From Warburgia ugandensis (lineage: Eukaryota > Streptophyta > Magnoliopsida > Canellales > Canellaceae): a DNA stretch of 64,000 bases. Position numbers and translations under genes: made by a program. Where the stretch lies: the NCBI GenBank assembly GCA_035236585.1, contig CP141127.1, forward strand, positions 51,148,001 through 51,212,000, read 5' to 3'. The notes beneath the pieces were generated by a model that did no database searches, had not been told where the DNA came from, and saw nothing but the letters and a program-made list of their open reading frames with translations. Shown in pieces: positions 1-11,300 of this stretch. Numbering within the stretch: position 1 is the first letter of the stretch; every line of letters starts with the position of its first letter.

Positions 1-237
1 GAGAGGGTCTACGCCTAACCTTTTTCAATGTAGAAACGGTGGTGATGTAGTGCAGATGTAGCGTTGGAGGGAGGGGTGTCATTATTAAAATGACCCCCTG
101 GGTTTTGAATATCCTCTCTCTCTCTTCTCTTTTGACCAGAGAGAGGAGGCACCTGCCAGACACATTGGTGATGTGGTGGTGATGCAGCACTGATGCAATG
201 TCGAAGGGATAACCAGGATGCACGCAGCATGTCCTAG
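1..237. repeat. Unassigned left edge with reversed LTR-type fragment
   Basis: This stretch does not match the collinear part of B's 3' LTR (before 18796), although the sequence from about 238 onward does. Read on the minus strand, positions about 60-125 resemble the LTR-derived satellite of 51683-64000 around its 'ataatgacaccc' block and the CT-rich stretch after it. Two imperfect copies of a 34-bp motif starting 'ggtggtgatg' lie near 39 and 175. It is probably a small antisense insertion or rearranged LTR piece, cut by the window edge. The open frames here are not convincing genes. Confidence 0.35.
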
Positions 238-2521
238 AGGCGCATCTTGGGGACGCAGGTTTACACCAGTGTAACTTGGTGTAAACCAAGCTGCCAGTGT
301 AAACTGGTGCAAACAACACGCCTGACCCCCCTCTAAATTAATAAGTATTAATTTATGAAATATTTTCACTAAAAACTTGATTTTGAGAGCTACAGAAGTC
401 CAAATCACGATCGAAAACCTCTGTTACGATTGTCTTGATGACATGGACCTAGATTTAACTTGAAAACTTACATTTGACCACTTTTAAATTAGGAAAATTA
501 TAAAATAGTATACAATAACTTAGATCCGGCCAATCAAAGGGTGATCAGGCCCCAGAACTTAAACAAATAGACAATATATGGTACTAAAGTAGGGCGTGAG
601 GAGTAAATTAGAAGTAATTACTCTAGAAATGGATCTAGACCATTGATCTAACCAAGATCTTGGGAAATTATGATTTGAGGATGATCTGACCTTTAGATTT
701 AGGTATAAACATTAGATACACACAAAAACGAACAAATGAACATGAGATGGGACTAAAGTATAACAAGTAACTTTAGAAATAAGGACAAGATCATAATTAG
801 AGATCTTATAGGATGATCCAACGGTTAGATCACCATAGATTCCCTTATGATGAAATAAATAACATAAAATAGTATTGTGGCATTGATAGGTACATCTGAA
901 CGTACAAGATAAGGGGATTATACGCTCAAGTTGAGTGATCTCACATTGAGGTAGGTGACAACATTTAATGTTATGTTTTGATTTAAAAACCTTGCATTAT
1001 CATAGCATCATGGTTGATTGTGAGTAAATTTCATTTGCTTATTTAGTCTACGATTTTATGAGACTCCACATTTTATGCTATGATAAGTACTAGAATTCAA
1101 TAATGTATTGAATGATTTTATGAGCAATGATTTCATGTGATTGATACTCTATATTTATGCATAATTAGAAATTATCTTCTTTTATTGCATTACTGAAACT
1201 AATGGGTTTTCATGAGAAAGGACAATGGAGGCTTGGTAGCTGGTCCTTTGAGAGGCTAACCCCAGGATGAGGGGTGTGTCTTGGGGATTGCGAGCCACGA
1301 GTGCTCCTGGTTTTTTAGATATGTGATTTTCATGTTTTTTGTTTTATGATGGGTGGTCTCACCCAGTGGATGTCATGCTAGGAGGGAGTAGGGCTGACCA
1401 CCTACCCTCCAAGATTTGTGATGTGATTGTGATATGATAGACACGTGCCCACAGATAGCTTTCGATAGGGGTTTGGTAATATGGATAGTCTACACTATCG
1501 GTCCGGGCCTTTCCATGGGGACGGACATTAAGTCTCCCGTTATGGTGTCAATGGGGGCCAGCGGTGGTTGAGACCCTGGAGGGTTACCACTGCAGTATGA
1601 CGATCCATACTCTTATTCTGTATGCGTGCATGATGAGCATGGAGATATTGTTGTATACCTGGGTGTGACGACACTCACAGGAGTGATATGAGTCCTCATT
1701 ATCTATTTATACAAGTGTATGGGACACTCATAGGACCCACATACCTTAGGGTGCCTTGTTATGATTGTATGCTCATTTACATTAAATCATATCATGTTTT
1801 AAACTCATAGGATAAATGTTTTATCATACATGATCTTTTGAGATTTTGTTAGCATTGCTTATAATGATTCTATTTTCATAGATGATAGATCTACTCATTA
1901 TATTAGCATTGTTATATGATTTATTCCATCGTTATTACATTAAATGTCTAAGTACCTACACAAGCAATAGCTTGCTAAGGCATTACTTTGTTTTGCAATG
2001 CCTTAGATCTCAAGCGTGACAACAGGAAGGGCAAGACCATTGAGAGACTGTGACAGTAGTGGGAGATTTCTTTACTTTGATAGATAGACCGTGATGTGAG
2101 TTAATAAACGGACTATCATTTGATTCTCTTTATGGACTATATACTTTTATTTTATGGAATTGATTATGATAGTATTACATATAATGGACATTGAGGTAGG
2201 ATGTTATGATGGATAGACCCTGGGCCACATTTTTATTATATTTTGGACATTTATTGTTTCAAAAATAAAGGTGCCAATGATTTTGACGTTGGTTTGACAT
2301 GTGTATTGTTTCAAATGTATTACCGTGAAATAATAATTATGTTTTAAATTATAATAGTGATGTTTTGGAAAAAAGGAAAATAATACATGGAGGTTTTCAG
2401 GAAACATTCTAATAAAACAATTAATGGAATCTTTTATTTTAGAATCCCAACTATGACTATTATTATTATTATTATAAAACAATGTTATAAAAATTTGGGG
2501 CTGGGGGGGGTGGGGGTTACA
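238..2521 (+). mobile_element. 5' LTR of gypsy element B (partial)
   Basis: Positions about 238-480 match 18796-19020 closely, including the 'gcatcttggggacgc' block, the 'attaatttatgaa' stretch and the 'agaagtccaaatcacgatc' block. This pairs the segment with the LTR downstream of the element's polypurine tract. The LTR ends in 'ggttaca' at 2521, immediately before a primer-binding site. It lacks its first part, which lies beyond or is disrupted near the window start. The rest (480-2521) has no counterpart at the 3' side because that LTR is truncated. It contains a TAT microsatellite (about 2458-2475) and a G-rich run near its end. The U3/R/U5 borders cannot be read. Confidence 0.75.
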
Positions 2522-2523
2522 GC

Positions 2524-2541
2524 TAGTATCAGAGCCCAATC
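2524..2541 (+). other. Primer-binding site of element B
   Basis: The sequence 'tagtatcagagccc' begins two bases after the LTR end and differs by one base from the usual plant site complementary to the 3' end of initiator methionine tRNA (TGGTATCAGAGC). It marks the start of the internal region and gives element B a forward orientation. Confidence 0.75.
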
Positions 2542-2581
2542 TATTCCATCATAATCCTTATAAATGTCCACTTATAGGTAG

Positions 2582-2586
2582 GTAAC
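2582..2586. repeat. Target-site duplication of solo LTR E, left copy
   Basis: The bases 'gtaac' directly precede the LTR terminus and are repeated exactly at 5189-5193. Five bases is the usual duplication length for Ty3/gypsy integration. Confidence 0.85.
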
Positions 2587-4338
2587 TGTGACGACCCAGG
2601 TTTTTATATGATGCAATTTTGATAAAAAGGCGAGATCTCTTGTTTTATAAGTATGAGATACATGAAAATCTTTTTCATTTTGGAAAACAATCTTTCATAA
2701 AAACCCCGAATGTCAAAACACATTCTCAAATTATTTAGCCATGGAAAAGTTTAAATCAATATTATTCCCAAGAAAGTGTTAGTCACAGCCCCAACTATTA
2801 GAGAGTAACTACAATCAAGTATCATTCAAAGATAAGGTAGGGGTTTTACTTGTACTTAGTTTGGGTGGTTCCTAGCACAAGTGTTCCTTGCCCTTAAGTA
2901 TTTACTTGGTATCTGAAAAATGTTGAGGATTGGGTGAGTATATACTATACTCAGTAGGAGCCTATCACTACTAGTTTTATAATGCATGAGATGTTTTAAA
3001 ATCATATGCTTTTTCAAAACATGTGCATGTCTGGATACTCAAGTTCAATATCGATATAAGAATCCATTATCAAACTGAAATACCAACGACTTAAAGGATC
3101 ACATAATCCAAAAATTGAAAGTATCATATACATATATATCATAACATTATGATATGCATAAGATGCTTCATGGAATCCAACTCATGGATCTCTAGTATGG
3201 TATGGTCGACCAACCTCATATCATGCCATATGCAATGCACATAAATCCATGAAACCATAGGGTCCCACTATGCCCACGACCTCACCGCCGTGTGGTCCCT
3301 GGGTACCTAGGGACACAGGATCATATACCTCCATGGGGCATATGACACTTCGACTCAGTGCCGTGACACAAGTGGTAGCCCCCTGTACCACATGCAGTTG
3401 AAGCAGGGACATGCCCTTTTTGGGCGTGGTACCCATCCACCTAATAGTGGTAGAGGCTGGGTGGCCAACCCACACCTCTCGGCATAGCACCCACGAGCTT
3501 ACTAGCCCAAATCATGTATGATCAAATAAGCCAAAAACCTCTTTTCAAAACCTATCCTCTTTGGGTCCCTCACAACTGCCTGGCCCTCGGCACTCCAGCG
3601 TCTTTTGGCAACCCTCAAGTACATGCAATCTTTGCAAGAACTTAATGCTCATTGATCATCCAATGTATGCAATAGTTTGCAAACCATATCTATGCATAAT
3701 GTATATACAAAACATGTCTATGCATAAAGCATTTGTCACATGCATGCTAAACAAGTTATATACTTAAATCATGTATTTTCAAAACAATCATAGTTCTTTT
3801 AAAAGAATCTAGTAGCGATAGAGCACCTACCTGACTAGGTTGCTCTAACCCCTTTGTCCTTAGACGCTCCTGAACATGGTTTGGGGACTCAAGGTTAGTT
3901 TGGCCTATCTTTTATGGGTTTTAGAGTAATTGGTCTTATTACTTAGGCATTAGGGGTCCATCCCTATGCCTATGGCTGTCCTAAGGTCCTAATTGGGCCT
4001 TGGTATTATCAATTTTCCAAAGGTCTAGCGGCCACGCGCCACCATCCTATTCTAAGGGTCATGCCCACCTTTGATTGGGCCTTGATCAGAGATTTTATAG
4101 TTTGGATGTGTCTGCATCGCCGACAGGGACACAACTCCTTTTGCAGCACCTCAATCGGAGCACTAGATCTCAAGTTATAAGCATTTTAGTGTCGCACATA
4201 CATAAGTGTCTTAAGAATAAAAAAAAAAACAGAATGCTAGGGCGCTGCGCGTCTTCGTCGTGCGCCCTGGCTTCCTTAAGGAACAAAAAACCTACAGCGC
4301 TAGTGCACTGTGCATCTGTGGTGTGCGCCTCAACGGGC

Positions 4339-4495
4339 GCGTCTGCAGACGCTCCGGGTTTTCCCGCCTCTCTTTCTCTTTTGCGGGAGCGTCCCTGGAC
4401 GCGCCCATTTGGTTTTTCAAACGGAACGACGTGGGACGTTCCGACTGGAACGTCCTGCTCGTTGGACAACCAGGGTGTCCTCAGGACACCTGGTT
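4339..4495. other. Cluster of GC-rich inverted repeats in LTR E
   Basis: Four palindromes lie within 157 bp. They are a perfect 14-bp palindrome 'gcgtctgcagacgc' (4339-4352); a 6-bp stem 'gcgtcc/ggacgc' (about 4389-4402); a perfect 9-bp stem 'ggacgttcc' with a 4-nt loop (4434-4455); and a 13-bp stem starting 'aaccagg' with one bulge (4468-4495). The segment is far more GC-rich than its surroundings. It lies upstream, in the plus-strand sense, of the antisense TATA-like motif at 4751-4760, so in the LTR's own sense it is in the transcribed side. Confidence 0.75.
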
Positions 4496-4750
4496 CGACC
4501 CTGTCGAACTAGTGCGGCCCAGGGGAGGTCCTTGGGTCCTTGGTGAGTCTCCAGGGCTCCATTTTGCATGCTTTTTCATGCAAAAACCTAGGGAAATTGA
4601 CCTTGGAACTATGGTGGAGATGGGTTTTGAGGGATCTTGGGCGTACCTAGCTCGTTGCTGGGGTTTTCTCCTTGTTTTCCCCTCTAGGTCACTGCTCCTC
4701 AACTGGTTTTCTTCAACATTTTGGGCTGCCATTAGAGGCGCCCAAGAGCT

Positions 4751-4760
4751 CTATTTATAG
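4751..4760 (-). promoter_or_regulatory. TATA-like box of LTR E
   Basis: The minus strand reads 'ctataaatag', a good TATA match at a place comparable to the TATA box of LTR A. It sits between perfect 8-bp inverted arms (4747-4754 and 4757-4764), so a TATA-like motif is present on both strands. Function is inferred from sequence and position only. Confidence 0.5.
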
Positions 4761-5266
4761 AGCTAAGAGAGGGTTCTGGAGGGGGCTCTCACCGCCTTTG
4801 AATGGCGGTGGTGAAACCTCCAGAATGGCGGTAATTTCTCCTCCAATCACCACCATTCTAGAACCCTCTAGAGGTTGAAGATGAAGGGGTGCCCGTATCA
4901 AAACGAGCCCCTGTGTTTTTGCAGGGTAAATTCGTTTTTTAATAAAATTACATTTTTGCCCCTAAACTTCAAAGGGCCATAACTTGCTCATTTTAACTCC
5001 GTTTTGGGTGATTTTGGTCTTGTTGGATTCCTTTTTCTGAGACGCATCTAATGGAATCAGTTTTGGGACCAAATTTCTGGGTTTAGTCAAGGTGAATAGT
5101 GAAGTGACTAAAATGCCCTTATCTTTAAAAACTGATCTTTTCATTGCTTAACTTGGAATTTCAATATTACAAAATTGGAGTCATTACAGTAACAGTCCAT
5201 AAATTATAGTTAAAGAGGAACTAGGAGAGAGGAACTTATACGGAGTGGTATTTAAATCTTTGACAG

Positions 5267-5661
5267 ATGACTACTCGAAGAAGGACAAGGTCTACCCCTG
5301 CTACACCAGTTGCCCCACCTGTTGAGTCCTCTGATCAAGGGGATCGCGATGCTGAGTTGGTGAATGGGGTAATGCTAGGGCTGATATCCCTCATACAGTA
5401 GCAGGTTAGGACTGAGATTCAGGTTGTGAACCCTAACACTGTGACACTGCCTCCAATGGCACCTGTGGATTCATCTGTTCATTTCACCCACCCAGTGCAG
5501 GACCCACCAGCACCTAAAACCACTAAGGGTGATGCTACTAGTGATCCTAAAAAGATAGATAAACTATTAGAACGATTCCAAAAGATGGTACCACCCTTCT
5601 ATGGCAATGGTGATACTAAGGAGGCTGAGCGATGGCTATTTGAGGCAGAGAGGACATTTGA
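5267..5661 (+). pseudogene. gag: Gag N-terminal fragment of element B
   Basis: An ATG at 5267 opens a frame starting MTTRRRTRSTPATP. It is interrupted by an in-frame TAG at 5399-5401 and then continues in the same frame. About 130 codons remain. The end, with 'LLERFQKMVPPFYGNGDTKE' followed by 'AERWLFEAERTFDVM', matches the start of the retrotransposon gag region of Ty3/gypsy elements (the usual pattern is PPxFxGxGDxxEAExWLxxxExxFxxM). Gag forms the particle that packages element RNA. The frame is cut at about 5661, where the next LTR begins. The rest of gag, including the zinc knuckle, is not found, and the reading resumes only at the protease near 14526. The fragment cannot be functional. 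Confidence 0.8.
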
Positions 5662-6041
5662 TGTAATGCCCGAGCAATTTACGCTATTTTGGACATTCTA
5701 TAAGAAATGAACTATGTTGAATGTTTTACCTTATTTAAAATATTAAATGAAGGAATTTGTGATGAAACTTGGTACCATTAGATTCTACTCGAAAAATGGA
5801 ATCCAACGCCTCAAAGAACGCCAAAAACGGAGTTCGTATGAAGAAGTTACGGTCGTTTAAAGATCAGGGGCAGTTCTGTAATTTAAATAGAAAATGAAAA
5901 AGAACGAAAAATGTAGGGGCCGTTTTGATAACGGCACCCCCTGTCGTCTTCCTCCTCTAAACCTCTCCAGAAACCCCATTTCCAAAGGTTTCTGCCACCG
6001 CCAATAGCAGCACCGCCATTGGCAGCATCGCCATAGCAAGG

Positions 6042-6050
6042 CTATAAATA
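6042..6050 (+). promoter_or_regulatory. TATA-like box in LTR A
   Basis: 'ctataaata' lies about 380 bp into the LTR, after a run of 'gccaccgcc'-type repeats and before a CT-rich stretch. This is a plausible RNA polymerase II promoter for the element. The transcription start cannot be read from sequence. Confidence 0.5.
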
Positions 6051-6463
6051 CCCCATCTTCCCCCTCTTCAAAACACACACTTTTCGGCAATTTTAGGACT
6101 GGGGTTTTCGGCAAAATCGGAAACCCATCTCAGCCCAACTCCTCTACATTTTTCGGCAATGGCCAGGCCCTAGTCAGGCTGGCCACTCCTTATCCCGTCT
6201 CCCCATTTCCCCTCTTCTCCTTTCTGGTCTGGCATTGGGGTTTTCCCCTTCTTCGTGGGTTCCGACAACATGGATTTCCGGAAGAGGGAAACGTACCACT
6301 GGCAATAGGGGCTCCTAGGCTACCCAGGTAAGCCCTTTTTCCCCTTCTTTCTCTCCGTTTCACTTCCCCCAGGCCAAATCCATGCTGGATGTGGTCTTTT
6401 CCCAACCGATTTTTCCAGCTGAAGAAGACGAAGCCAGTTCCAGCCGGCCATGAATGAACCAGG

Positions 6464-6515
6464 CGTCCCAGGGACACCATGCTACACGTGCACTTGGGAC
6501 AGGGTCCCTGGGACG
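6464..6515. other. Inverted repeat in LTR A
   Basis: A 12-bp arm 'cgtcccagggac' (6464-6475) has its exact reverse complement at 6504-6515, within a GC-rich zone that also repeats 'accaggatgcacg'-like words (for example 6780). The same theme of ccagg/gtcct palindromes occurs in solo LTR E, so it may be a shared feature of these LTRs. Confidence 0.6.
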
Positions 6516-8373
6516 GGTTCCAGGCATACGACAGTGCGAACACTGTCCCTAGTGCAGCCTTCGGGTGCGTGCGCGACATGGGGCACGAGTCCTGGCTCGA
6601 CCAAGATGCACGGGGTGCCCTGGGAGTTGAGACGCGCCATACTACACCAAAGGTGTGTCCATGCAATTCCATCAAGGATGCGCGTCATAGCGCATCGCTT
6701 GAGCATGCATGTGCGTATGCAAAACGCAGTCCCTGGCTCGGCTTTTAAGCACGCACGCACATGAGGCGATCACTGTTCAACCAGGATGCACGGGTGTCCT
6801 GGGAACTGGGACACGCGGACCTAATGAGACTTTAAAGTTAGGATCAGAGGACAATTTACAGAGTTTAACTATTGAATAGTAGATCCATATCATAGGATTT
6901 AGCCTGACAATGAATTAGGCAAGGACCCATGGACCCTAAAAGGCAGATCTAGTGATCTAATGTCTAAATAGAATGAAATTGATAAGGACTCCTTGTATCC
7001 ATTCATACCCAGGAGGTTATAAATGAGACCTAGGGATGGGTTGAGTGATAAAGGACGCGACTCCAGGAGACTTTGAGGTAGGTGCTCTATCGCTACTAGA
7101 CTTTTTAAAAGAGCCATGATCATTTTGAGAATGCACGTTTTAAGAATAAGTATATGACTTGTTTAGCGTGACTTATTTTATGACTTGTTTAGCATATAAA
7201 TGAATTCAGCATGCATATGATAAATACATTATGCATAGACATATTTTGCAAACAATTGCATATATTACATGATTTGTGAGCATTGAGTTATTGAAAAATT
7301 GCATGTCCTTAAGGGTTAACCAAAAGACACTGGGTAGACAGTTGTGAGGGCTAGGCAGTTGTGAGGGACCCAAAGAGGACAGGTTTTGAAAAAGAGGTTT
7401 TCTCTTGTTTGATCTGATATGATTTGGGCTAAAAAGCTCGTGGGCGCTATGCCAAGAGGTCTGGGTTGGCCTCCAGCCTCTACCACTATTAAGTGGATGG
7501 GTACCACGCCCAAAAAGGGCATGTCCCTGCTTCGACTGCATGTGGTATAGGGGGCTACCACTGGTGTCACGACACTAGGTTGAAGTGTCATATGTCCTGT
7601 GGAGGCATATGACCCTGTGTCCCTAGGTACCTGGGGACCACACGGCGGCGAGGTCGTGGGGATAGTTGGGCCCTATGGTTTGATGATTTACTTGCATTGC
7701 ATATGGCATGACATGAGGTTGGTCGACCATACTATATATCCATGAGTTGGATTCAGTTGAGCATCTTATGCATATCATTATGTTATGATATATGATACTT
7801 TCGACTTGGATTATGCTATTTCTTTAAGTCGTCAGTATTCCAATTCGACAGTGGTTTTTAATATCAATATTGACCATGATTGTTCGAACATGCACATGTT
7901 TTAAAGAGCATATGATTTTTAAACATAGCATGCATTGTAAAACTAGTAGTGATAGACTCCTACTGAGTATAGTATATACTCACCCTATCCTTAACATTTT
8001 TCAAGATAGTTCCATCCACGAGTAGAAGACACCTATGTTAGTGCTTTGAAGAAGAAAAATCAAAAGGAGACAATTATACATGTAAGTAAACACTCTACCC
8101 TTTGGACATGTATTTGTATTTAATTACAGTTGGGCTATGAGCTGTGACTGGATAGACCTAGGAAAACATTTATGATTTCTGAAGTTTTTCAAAAACTACT
8201 TTGGTTAGTGTGACAACAAATGACAGTCGAGGTTTTCAAAATGAGTTTAAAATTAAAAGATTTTCGTTGCATTGCATGGTTTTTATAAAATGGTTTTCAA
8301 ATAGGGATGATCCCGCCTTAGGAATTTAGATCTTGCATTTAAAAATACATGGGAAAACCCGAGTCGTCACAAT

Positions 8374-8391
8374 TGGTATCAGAGCCCAGGT
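8374..8391 (+). other. Primer-binding site after LTR A
   Basis: 'tggtatcagagc' (8374-8385) is an exact match to the plant initiator-Met tRNA primer site, two bases after the LTR end. It shows that LTR A is a 5' LTR rather than a solo LTR. Confidence 0.9.
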
Positions 8392-11300
8392 TTTATCCTT
8401 TCACAGCTAGTCCAACATGTCCAAGGGTTATAGGCAACAAAGAAAATCAAGAAGAAGTAGTATAAATAGAAGTAGTAGAGATGACTACTTCTATTTGAGA
8501 ATTACAATATTAATGCTCAAGGCATTTCACCATAAACAAATAGGTGAAAAAGAAGATGGGTTTAGCAAATACTTAGATATTGGATAGCTTAAATCTTATC
8601 AATAAGGATTGTTGTGTAGTGGTGCAAATATGAAAACTTGTATATGGATCATATTATGATGAGAATGATGAATGAAGATGTTAGTGGACTTGTTAGTAGA
8701 TAGTTCTAACCTGTAATAGATCAGTCTCACCAAAGGTGAGAAAATCGAAGAACCTAGATGGCTATCTTACCCTTCTAAAGAATATCAGAATATGAGTACA
8801 CTATCATATGATATGAGTATGATAGGGAATGTAAAAGATAGACTTTGAGATGGTTTTGATGATAATCTAAGAGGGATGAAAATGCAAGATGATATTAGGA
8901 GATAATTGTGACTCGTACTAGATCACAAAGGTATGGATATTGAAGGACTTAGCTCAGTTTTGGATAACTTAATTGGAGTCTTATGAAGAGTAAAGTGCTA
9001 TCTAATAAGGACAACCTGAGTATAATAGAGCAGATCAAAAGATGTGTGCAATTGACATGTTACGTGATTAAGAGAAACATAACATGAATATGATAGGGAA
9101 ATGAATTCGACTAAGTTGTCAAAAGATTTTGATGATAATACTAAGGATGATAATAGATTGATCCTAACATGAACTTGTAAGAGAAGTAGCATGACCAAAA
9201 CGTCAATGCCATTATTAAGACATTGTATGAATTTTATTGAGGCTACAGGCAATTGAGGATTTCAATGATCTTAAGACAGTTTAGAATTTCTTAGAAGCAT
9301 TCAGTCTATCATATCTGTTAAGTAAAGGAATAGATGAAGTATCAATTATATGCAACAAAGCATATGGAGACATTGATCCAGGTAGACCAAATGAGGATTT
9401 TGAAGAAAAGAGAGAAAGAGATAGAGATGTAACTACCAGTATTCAATGAATATTGAATATTCAAAAGAAGAAGATCATGACTTTATGGAGATACATAGAA
9501 TTCTATCATCTTGAATCCCATAGGAAGGTAGATCAAACAAATGCAAAGGAATAATACTAGATGAGATGGTGATCTTATGGTAAAAGAGTACAAAAGAGAG
9601 AAAGCATATGGGGTTTAAGACTTTGAGTAGAGTATCGAATTTCAGGAGATTATGCGACAAGAAATTTTCGAAGAGGAATGGTGACCAACTAGAAATTAAA
9701 TTCTACAAATGGTTTGATATCAATTATTACAAATTAGATTCTTATCGGATCCATTAGTTTATGGGGAACACCAATGGATATAATCCATAACAAGGAAAAA
9801 TTTATTGATATCCCACCTTGCCAATAAAATATGTTGAAAAAGGAATTAAGCCGGGACAATGACTTGTCCATTTAGCAAGAAGGGTACCATCAAGGATCAA
9901 ATTGAGATCTTACTATCATATATTGGAAGACCAAAAATCTTAAGACCATTATTTAGTCATTACCTTTAGAGTACTGTTGACTAAATAAAGGTATCCCACC
10001 CTCTTTAATCAAATATGATAATAGTTGAAGTTATAAAGTCAGAGGAATATTATAAGTATTTAGACATAAGTTGTCCCTAAAAGAAGTTACTTGTTAGACT
10101 AAGTCATTTGAGGGTATGAGGTTAGTTGATTAGGCCACATCATGGAGGAGCTACAAGTACAATGAACACAGTAATAACTGAGATAGGAGCAAAAATAAGA
10201 AGTGATCTAAACCAATGTGAAAGATTTTTCAACCTTAGTGGCTACCATGACAAGGTGAAGAAATTACTTTGAGTCTGAAAAATATTGCTGACTTGGATTG
10301 AAAAGGAAGGCAAATAAGTATTGATCACTTTAGAGGCCCTTGAGCTTATGACATAGATATATCTGGAAAGAGATCAATAGGTAATCAAACAAAGTCTTTC
10401 TATGTCTAAGAAAATGTTTTATGCTTACCTGAGTGTTTTTCAAATTTGATGATTTAACAGCTTCAACATAACTCGATGTAGTAGCTATTAAACAAGAACT
10501 GCTATTATAAGCTAAGTATGAGGAGGCACTTGAAGGATAAAATTCAAGGAATTGAGAAAATCACTACTTATGAGGATACCTCTTAACAATACAGACTGCA
10601 TGGTTGACAATAAAGCCTTGATAAAAGATTGCACAATATATTGACATAGGGGATGGAAGGAGAAAAGGTGAGATGGTTAGCACACTATAAGGTGAAGATT
10701 TAATGTTACGTTGCCTTTAGATAAAAAGATAGTTGTTATGTGCATATACCAAGTACAAAAAAATCAATTGAAGGAATTTCCTAAGGACTAACCCTACTAG
10801 ATTGAGTATACAACTTTTGGACTGAAAGGTTACAAAGGAAACCATCAAGCAAAGAAAGGGTAAAGAAGATAATGACAAAGGATTCAACCATGACCTAGTA
10901 AGGGTACTCAGTTATGAATAAGAGACTTTTTGCTTTGCATAAATGGGAACATTATTGAAAATCCTAATGACAAATTGATGTGAATAGTGAGATAAGGCCT
11001 CTGGACAAGAACATTTGACCCATGATGATGAATCGACCATTAACATTTGACATGAGAAAAACATTTAATGAATTCAATAATTATGAAACTGGATATAGAG
11101 TTAGGACATTTTACTTTCAGTATATGATAAGGTCCTCGATAGAAGATTCTACTAATTGGCTTTCATGAATTTATTTTGAATATAAGTTTGGTCAAGAAAT
11201 CAATTCACATATGGAAAATGACAGACAGTTGAAATTCGAAGTTAATCGAGGGTTTGGCTGTAGAGCACATGATATCATGTCAGTTAATGAAGTATCTTGA

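Larger units (their letters stand above)
2587..5188 (-). mobile_element. Solo LTR E, antisense, with 5-bp target duplication
   Basis: Read on the minus strand this 2602-bp block starts TGTAATGAC and ends CGTCACA, the same type of termini as LTR A. It is flanked by a perfect 5-bp direct repeat, 'gtaac', at 2582-2586 and 5189-5193. No primer site, polypurine tract or coding remnant is attached, so it is a solo LTR left by recombination between two LTRs. Its 3' half (2587-3840) is homologous to 7000-8371 and to 50321-51165. Removing it joins B's primer site and leader to the gag start at 5267. Open frames up to 166 codons near 4075-4760 lie in its GC-rich centre and look spurious. Confidence 0.9.
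5662..8371 (+). mobile_element. LTR A, gypsy type, inserted in gag of element B
   Basis: It begins TGTAATGCCC at 5662 and ends 'gtcgtcaca' at 8371, directly before a primer-binding site, so it is a 5' LTR of about 2.7 kb in forward orientation. Its 3' half is homologous to solo LTR E and looks closer still to the fragment at 50321-51165. The 5' part holds the shared LTR module (about 5785-5940: 'atggaatccaac', 'gataacggcacccc'). The preceding five bases are 'tttga'; no matching duplication is seen after 14525, so the right end of this insertion is lost or rearranged. Open frames around 5857-7591 are incidental. Confidence 0.8.

Noticed and set aside
4075..4760. Overlapping open frames of 78-166 codons on both strands
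   Set aside because: They lie inside the GC-rich middle of antisense solo LTR E, overlap each other in several frames, and show no domain. High GC content lowers stop frequency.
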